64,000 nucleotides of DNA from Holothuria scabra (Eukaryota > Echinodermata > Holothuroidea > Aspidochirotida > Holothuriidae). Positions within the stretch are counted from its first letter, which is position 1. Each line of letters begins with the position of its first letter. The DNA is taken from NCBI GenBank assembly GCA_037179385.1, contig CM074179.1:70389806-70453805 (forward strand). The letters run 5' to 3'. Below the pieces are notes generated by a model that saw nothing but the letters and a program-made list of their open reading frames with translations, did no database searches and was not told where the DNA came from. This document shows positions 60,401 through 64,000 of this stretch, in pieces. A program made the position numbers and the translations under genes.

Positions 60401-63400
60401 CACTTTGAAGAGAAATAAGAGGAGAATTGTGTTATCTAGCTTTTTCCTCAAAATAAGACTGCTCTTTACCTTTAATCTGAACCGGACGTTTTCAGAGTGC
60501 ACTTGATTCAGAGCGCCCACTCAAGCCACGTTCGCCCCTTTCACAAAAATTACCCTCTGTGATTGAAATAGCTTTACTGCTACAAGATTGGTTTTTTTTT
60601 TGTGTGTTTTTATTTTTTTGATAGCTATGCAGGTTCATTTAACAAGAAAAAGGGGCGAAATTGGAAAACAGACATCGGAAATGCAGTCCCTTTGATGATA
60701 TGTTCAGTGTTACAACTGTTAATGTAAAGTTGTTAACCCATAATTGACTAACCTACAATGAAAAAGACGGGGAGAAAAATATTGACTATGTGTCTATCAA
60801 TAACTGATGAAGCTTCAATTAGCTAATATTGATAGCTTTTTTTTTTCTTACTCTTTCTTTAACCCAATATAGAGGCTTTTCACATTACGTCATAATGCTC
60901 CCCGGCGGCCATGTTGGAGTACATGTAACTACGTTGTTAACCATACGGGACGCGCTTGCTCGTTGAATTTGTACACACCGTGCATATCACAGTGCGCACT
61001 GTGCAGTTCGTTCGGCACAAAGCCACGTGTATTTGGCATGAATGTCCTCCAGCATGGCGGTTCCGTGACGTAATTGCAAAGCCTCTATACGTTCTGTATG
61101 AAGCGACGGGAATACGAAGAATTGATCTTACCTAATCCAGCGGACCTTCTTCTGCGACGACGACGTGCATCTGTAAAATGTAAATTTAATTGCATACATG
61201 ATGAAACGTCCCTTCTTACTTTTTATTTCATGCTCCTTGTCTGCCTGATTAACTCTTATCGATTCAGGGAGGAAATAAAGTTCACTACACGCATACTTGA
61301 TATAGTCACGTTTCACATCTGATTAGTTGATTGACAGTAACAGATGTATTGAGATACAGAAAAAGTTACATAACACTTAGTGTTAGCTAACAAGCCGGCT
61401 AGTCAAGTATTTGTTTATTGCTTTTCACGAAGGATGAACACAATGAAAGTATAACTCATTTGAGGGCACGGATCATGAAACAATATTTTAAAAAAGCATA
61501 TTTTTTACAAAGTATGATCCTTTACTCAAACAAATATTGCCATGTTCGTAAGGCCACGGTCACACTACATCAAATTCGGATCGTATTCCGATCATACCTT
61601 TTTTTGTTAAAATCTTCACGTCCTCCTATCTGTGGTAGAAAAGAACCCAACATTATCTGTCGTTAATTGGGCTAAAGTCTGCATGTCCTAGGACAACAAA
61701 AATTAAATTTAAACCTCTTATTTCGTACTGTCATATCGACAGACAGCTTGGTGTTTCCGATAAAAGCCGCCTGTCGTTGCTACGTCACGAAAAGGTCAGA
61801 AAACATTTAATTTCAAAAGACCCTTAAGCAAATCATGTAATTACATTGATTGGCAAATTTTGGCAAATTCTCAATTACAGCAGATATGGTTGAGATTACA
61901 ATAAATACCAATAACCGGATCGTTATTGGATTCACATCCGTTGTAAAGTGACCGAGGCTCACGTTACCTTACTATGAACCCCTCACCGGTGCTTTTAGGA
62001 TCCTAAAAAACTAAATGGAGTAACACAGATTTTACTTCATAAGGTGTCTGACTGTCTATGGCTCCAGATTGAATGTAAGGACACTTAATTTTCCTATATC
62101 TTTTGAAAGGGGAGGGGCAACCTCAGCCCCGCCTCCTCTTAACCCCTCTCATCTTAAACACATCTCCACTTAAAACAAACTCCAAAGTCGGCGATCCCTC
62201 AGAATGTTACATGTTCCCAATTAGGCGCACCGAGAATGCGGGGTTCAAAGGGGGCACTTTCCCTCCAAATTCCTGGAAAAATTGGGGTCTCTTCAATCAA
62301 AAATAGGCAAAATATGATACATAGTGCAATTATTCAGGCAAAAATTACTCTTGTGCCATCGCAAAAATACCCCGTACGCCAGTGATGCCCCCCCCCCCCT
62401 TCCATCAGAGAAATTCCGCGTGTTCCTCTATTCGGTTTGGTAAGTATACCATACAGTACGAAGACTATGCAAAAAGTGACCAGAAAAGTTTGTCGCTCAC
62501 GATTTTTCGACTTAAATGCTACATATAGCCATGGCAATAGCCATCATTATGCTAAAAAATTGACAATAGACATCATTATGCTAAAACATTGAAATTGTTT
62601 GTATTTGACGGCTAAAAATAAAGTGCTGTCGTAAGCACGAAATAGGCAAATACTGACTTCTCCACTTTGTTACTGATTTGTCAGCGGCGATTGGCCTCAT
62701 AGCAATGCTAAGCAAAAAGGACATGTAGCTTAATATGCTAATTCTAAACTCGGAAACACACTATTTTGAGGGTTTTTGCTTCAATAAAAATCGAAACCTT
62801 GCTAAAACAATTTAGCTTTTATCACGATATCATTTCTGAAACTGTAAGACAGACCTTTTCAGAAAACCAGCATTTTAGAAGACTGCAGTTCCTGACGTAA
62901 GTTATTCTAAAAATGTTGGCAACATTTATATACTAAGGATATATAAAAATATACTTCTTTGCAATTTACTCGACAACAGAGCAAGACGAATTAAAGGCGT
63001 TGACGTTTTGATTGAACCAAGGAGTTGCAAGGGAAGGAGACACAGCGTTCTGTAATCTCTTTGAGACAATATTCGTAACTTTCGGTAGGGAATCTTGCTT
63101 TTCCCCGACAAATTCTCGCATGAATGCTTCCATCAACCAGGATTAGTGATTTTTATTAATAGGCTATTCAAATGATTAGATGAATTGCTCGTACTCTACT
63201 ACTTGTTAACATTTGCTTGTTGGCAGTCGGCATGCTACATTGCGACATTTATGTCACCGGACGCCATTCTAGGCCCAATGTATCATTTCATTTGAATACA
63301 ACAGTAATTTCTCTACAAATGTATTTAACAGTCTTGTTTCTTTATTATGACTTGTTTAATTCCGAGTCTGGGTCTGAGTCCTGTTGATTTTTACACATCC

Positions 63401-63534
63401 CTTGTAACTCCTTGGTTTTTCATATATTTAATTGAACACGCAAATCAAAGTGAAGGATAATTCCTACCGCATGACGACCACAGCAAGACCAAAATTACCA
63501 AAAGGAACAAAAAAGAACGACTAATTCCCTTCAT
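54274..63534 (-). CDS. CCP gene, first copy: secreted, seven-Arg microexon plus Sushi domain
   Basis: Four minus-strand exons join in phase 1 without a stop: signal peptide (63468-63534), Arg7 microexon (61132-61170), linker microexon (58449-58487) and CCP exon (54274-54456). Junction codons are GAT (Asp), GTT (Val) and GGG (Gly). The first 109 residues are thus a cleaved leader, a polybasic segment, an acidic/basic linker and a selectin-type CCP module. The CCP exon leaves in phase 1, so further exons are expected below 54 kb; candidates are 51156-51236, 44453-44485 and 42407-42439. The product is secreted or on the surface. The arginine run could be a furin cleavage site or a heparin-binding patch. 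I do not recognise a named family. Confidence 0.72.
54457..55347. other. intron of the first CCP gene
   Basis: Upstream of the CCP exon the pyrimidine tract is short. No repeat boundary or exon found in this part. Confidence 0.45.
55348..56707. mobile_element. 1.36-kb non-autonomous TA element
   Basis: Flanked by TA duplications. Terminal inverted repeats are CACTGTTAAAAATTTCT and its complement, and the motif TGTAAATTTACAG-like recurs near both ends. No transposase. The ends resemble the 175-bp palindromic MITE at 45579-45753, so one transposase family probably moved both. It sits in an intron of the first CCP gene. Confidence 0.78.
57299..57602 (+). mobile_element. TTAA-flanked MITE, copy 3
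   Basis: Ends TTAA-AGGGACAA and TTGGGCCT-TTAA. Closely similar over its length to 15785-16087 in the same orientation. It lies in the intron between the linker and CCP exons of the first CCP gene. Confidence 0.78.
57603..58448. other. intron, no exon seen
   Basis: The 93-codon plus frame 57714-57995 has no domain. A 20-bp tandem duplication around GGTAGCTTAAAAAGATTT lies near 58125-58160. Confidence 0.4.
58449..58487 (-). CDS. linker microexon GGGFDARERREA
   Basis: 39-nt exon, phase 1 on both sides. Acceptor TTCGTTATAG and donor GTTCGT are weaker than those of the neighbours, but the phases on both sides fit and the second CCP gene has a matching exon (22373-22423). Twelve full codons rich in Gly, Arg and Glu. 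Confidence 0.55.
58488..60069. other. intron of the first CCP gene
   Basis: C-rich tract at 58826-58857. An 84-codon plus frame (59278-59532) has no recognised domain. No exon fits the gene's phase here. Confidence 0.4.
60070..60225. mobile_element. foldback element of about 155 bp
   Basis: The left arm with GATCAAATGGGCACTGAATA and TCAAATATTTGACTAG is complementary to the right arm with CTAGTCAAATATTTGATC and CAGTGCCTATTTGATCC. The centre is a short CTTTTT loop. No coding capacity. Confidence 0.72.
60869..61089 (+). mobile_element. AGAGGCTTT MITE, copy 2
   Basis: Ends TATAGAGGCTTTT and AAAGCCTCTATA, with a TACGTCA/TGACGTA motif just inside each, bound 220 bp. An inverted, less complete copy is at 18470-18691. 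Its right end lies only 43 bp from the donor of the seven-Arg exon. Confidence 0.75.
61132..61170 (-). CDS. seven-arginine microexon ARRRRRRRSAGL
   Basis: 39-nt exon, phase 1 on both sides, between CATTTTACAG and GTAAGA. Twelve full codons. The arginines use CGT, CGC, AGA and AGG, so the run is not a simple trinucleotide repeat and looks selected at the protein level. Directly follows the signal-peptide exon. Confidence 0.65.
   Translation of the reverse strand: MHVVVAEEGPLD
61238..61427 (-). repeat. 180-bp dispersed repeat, copy 3 (inverted)
   Basis: Reverse complement of the 21.7-kb repeat, sharing CTGCCTGATTA, CAGGGAGGAAAT, TGATTGACA and GTTAGCTAACA. It begins 68 bp upstream (in gene sense) of the seven-Arg exon. 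Confidence 0.6.
61428..63467. other. first intron of the CCP gene
   Basis: Repeat-derived pieces with a C-run at 62387-62399, and a 25-bp near-duplication around CATCATTATGCTAAAA near 62543-62585. No exon of the right phase was found. Confidence 0.4.
63468..63534 (-). CDS. signal-peptide exon of the first CCP gene
   Basis: ATG at 63534 opens 22 codons starting MKGISRSFLFLLVILVLL and ending W-S-S-C, plus one base before a GTAGGA donor (phase 1). Basic residues followed by a long hydrophobic core are a classical secretory leader. The single G joins AT of the seven-Arg exon to give Asp. The start is the first ATG of this frame in the exon. Any 5' UTR lies above 63534. Confidence 0.7.
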
Positions 63535-63924
63535 GGTTTATTATCAAACCTCAAACTGGAATGTGTCTCTGGCTGATCCTCTTTACAAGGTGGTCACGCA
63601 CTGCGATCCGATAAACCACTGCCGAATTTTGAATGGAGTTGGCAATGTTGAGGCCTACCCTATCGGTATTTATTGTAAGGTCACTTGGTCCTTTCATTTG
63701 TTAGAATTACTTGCGAACTTTTAGAGAGGTGAAGTACGGAGCCCTGTATCTGCCTCAAAATCGGAAAATTCGGCATATTTGAACGATCGCGGAATTTCTC
63801 GTTTGCATGTGCGAACGTTGAAAAATCAATAAAAAACAAAAACTGCATACTTTTCGTCTTGAATTTATATTTTAACTGTATAGGAATAAGACTGGTTAAT
63901 AGTCAACAACTACTCTGAAAACAG

Positions 63925-64000
63925 AGATGCAGTGGAGTACGCAGGATTTCTCTGAAGGAGTGGCAGTCCATGTATGCTGAGGGATCGCCGGCCTGGGGGA
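63925..64000 (+). repeat. start of a dispersed repeat cut by the window edge
   Basis: GAGTACGCAGGATTTCTCT and TATGCTGAGGGATCGCCGGC match the beginning of the 45.9-kb repeat in the same orientation. Confidence 0.6.

Noticed and set aside
40348..63534. Joining the CCP gene and the DED/B-box gene into one transmembrane receptor
   Set aside because: The CCP exon leaves in phase 1 but the DED exon enters in phase 0 (or 2), no membrane exon was found, and the DED exon has its own suitable ATG at 40630.

Overview
This is eukaryotic DNA, AT-rich, with sparse genes made of short exons in long introns, many MITE-like repeats and a decayed LINE. The mix of selectin-like Sushi/CCP exons, B-box proteins and a death-fold domain suggests a marine invertebrate deuterostome. 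An echinoderm such as a sea cucumber is my best guess, but nothing in the window proves it. No operon logic, rRNA, tRNA or CRISPR was seen.

Layout. 0.2-3.05 kb: a minus-strand, 5'-truncated, frameshifted non-LTR retrotransposon (endonuclease plus reverse transcriptase). 3-9.6 kb: repeat-rich non-coding DNA. 9.6-9.85 kb: a possible death-domain exon (+). 10.9-11.1 kb: a small retroposed insertion with a perfect 18-bp target-site duplication. 12.5-13.96 kb: TRIM-B, an uninterrupted plus-strand gene for a RING-less B-box/coiled-coil protein. 19.5-27.6 kb (minus): second copy of a secreted CCP gene, with a possible signal exon, an Arg-rich microexon, an Asp/Glu/Lys linker microexon and a CCP exon. 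30.8-32.3 kb: a transposon with an internal satellite. 37.0-40.6 kb (minus): TRIM-A, a two-exon gene joining a death-effector-like domain to a B-box/coiled-coil/C-terminal module paralogous to TRIM-B. 40.9-41.9 kb: second copy of the satellite transposon. 54.3-63.5 kb (minus): first copy of the CCP gene, with signal peptide, seven-arginine microexon, linker microexon and CCP exon in perfect phase. The rest is introns and intergenic DNA holding at least six families of short inverted-repeat elements.

How it fits together. Each half of the window carries one secreted polybasic-CCP unit followed, in the minus direction, by one B-box gene. The two halves look like an old segmental duplication in which one B-box gene was inverted. 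CCP modules bind carbohydrates or surfaces and death-fold/B-box proteins build intracellular signalling complexes, so an innate-immune locus is plausible, but that is inference. The strongest candidates for something undescribed are the DED-like/B-box fusion and the CCP family with an arginine-run microexon. Neither gene is visible as one long ORF; each emerges from splice sites and phase matching.
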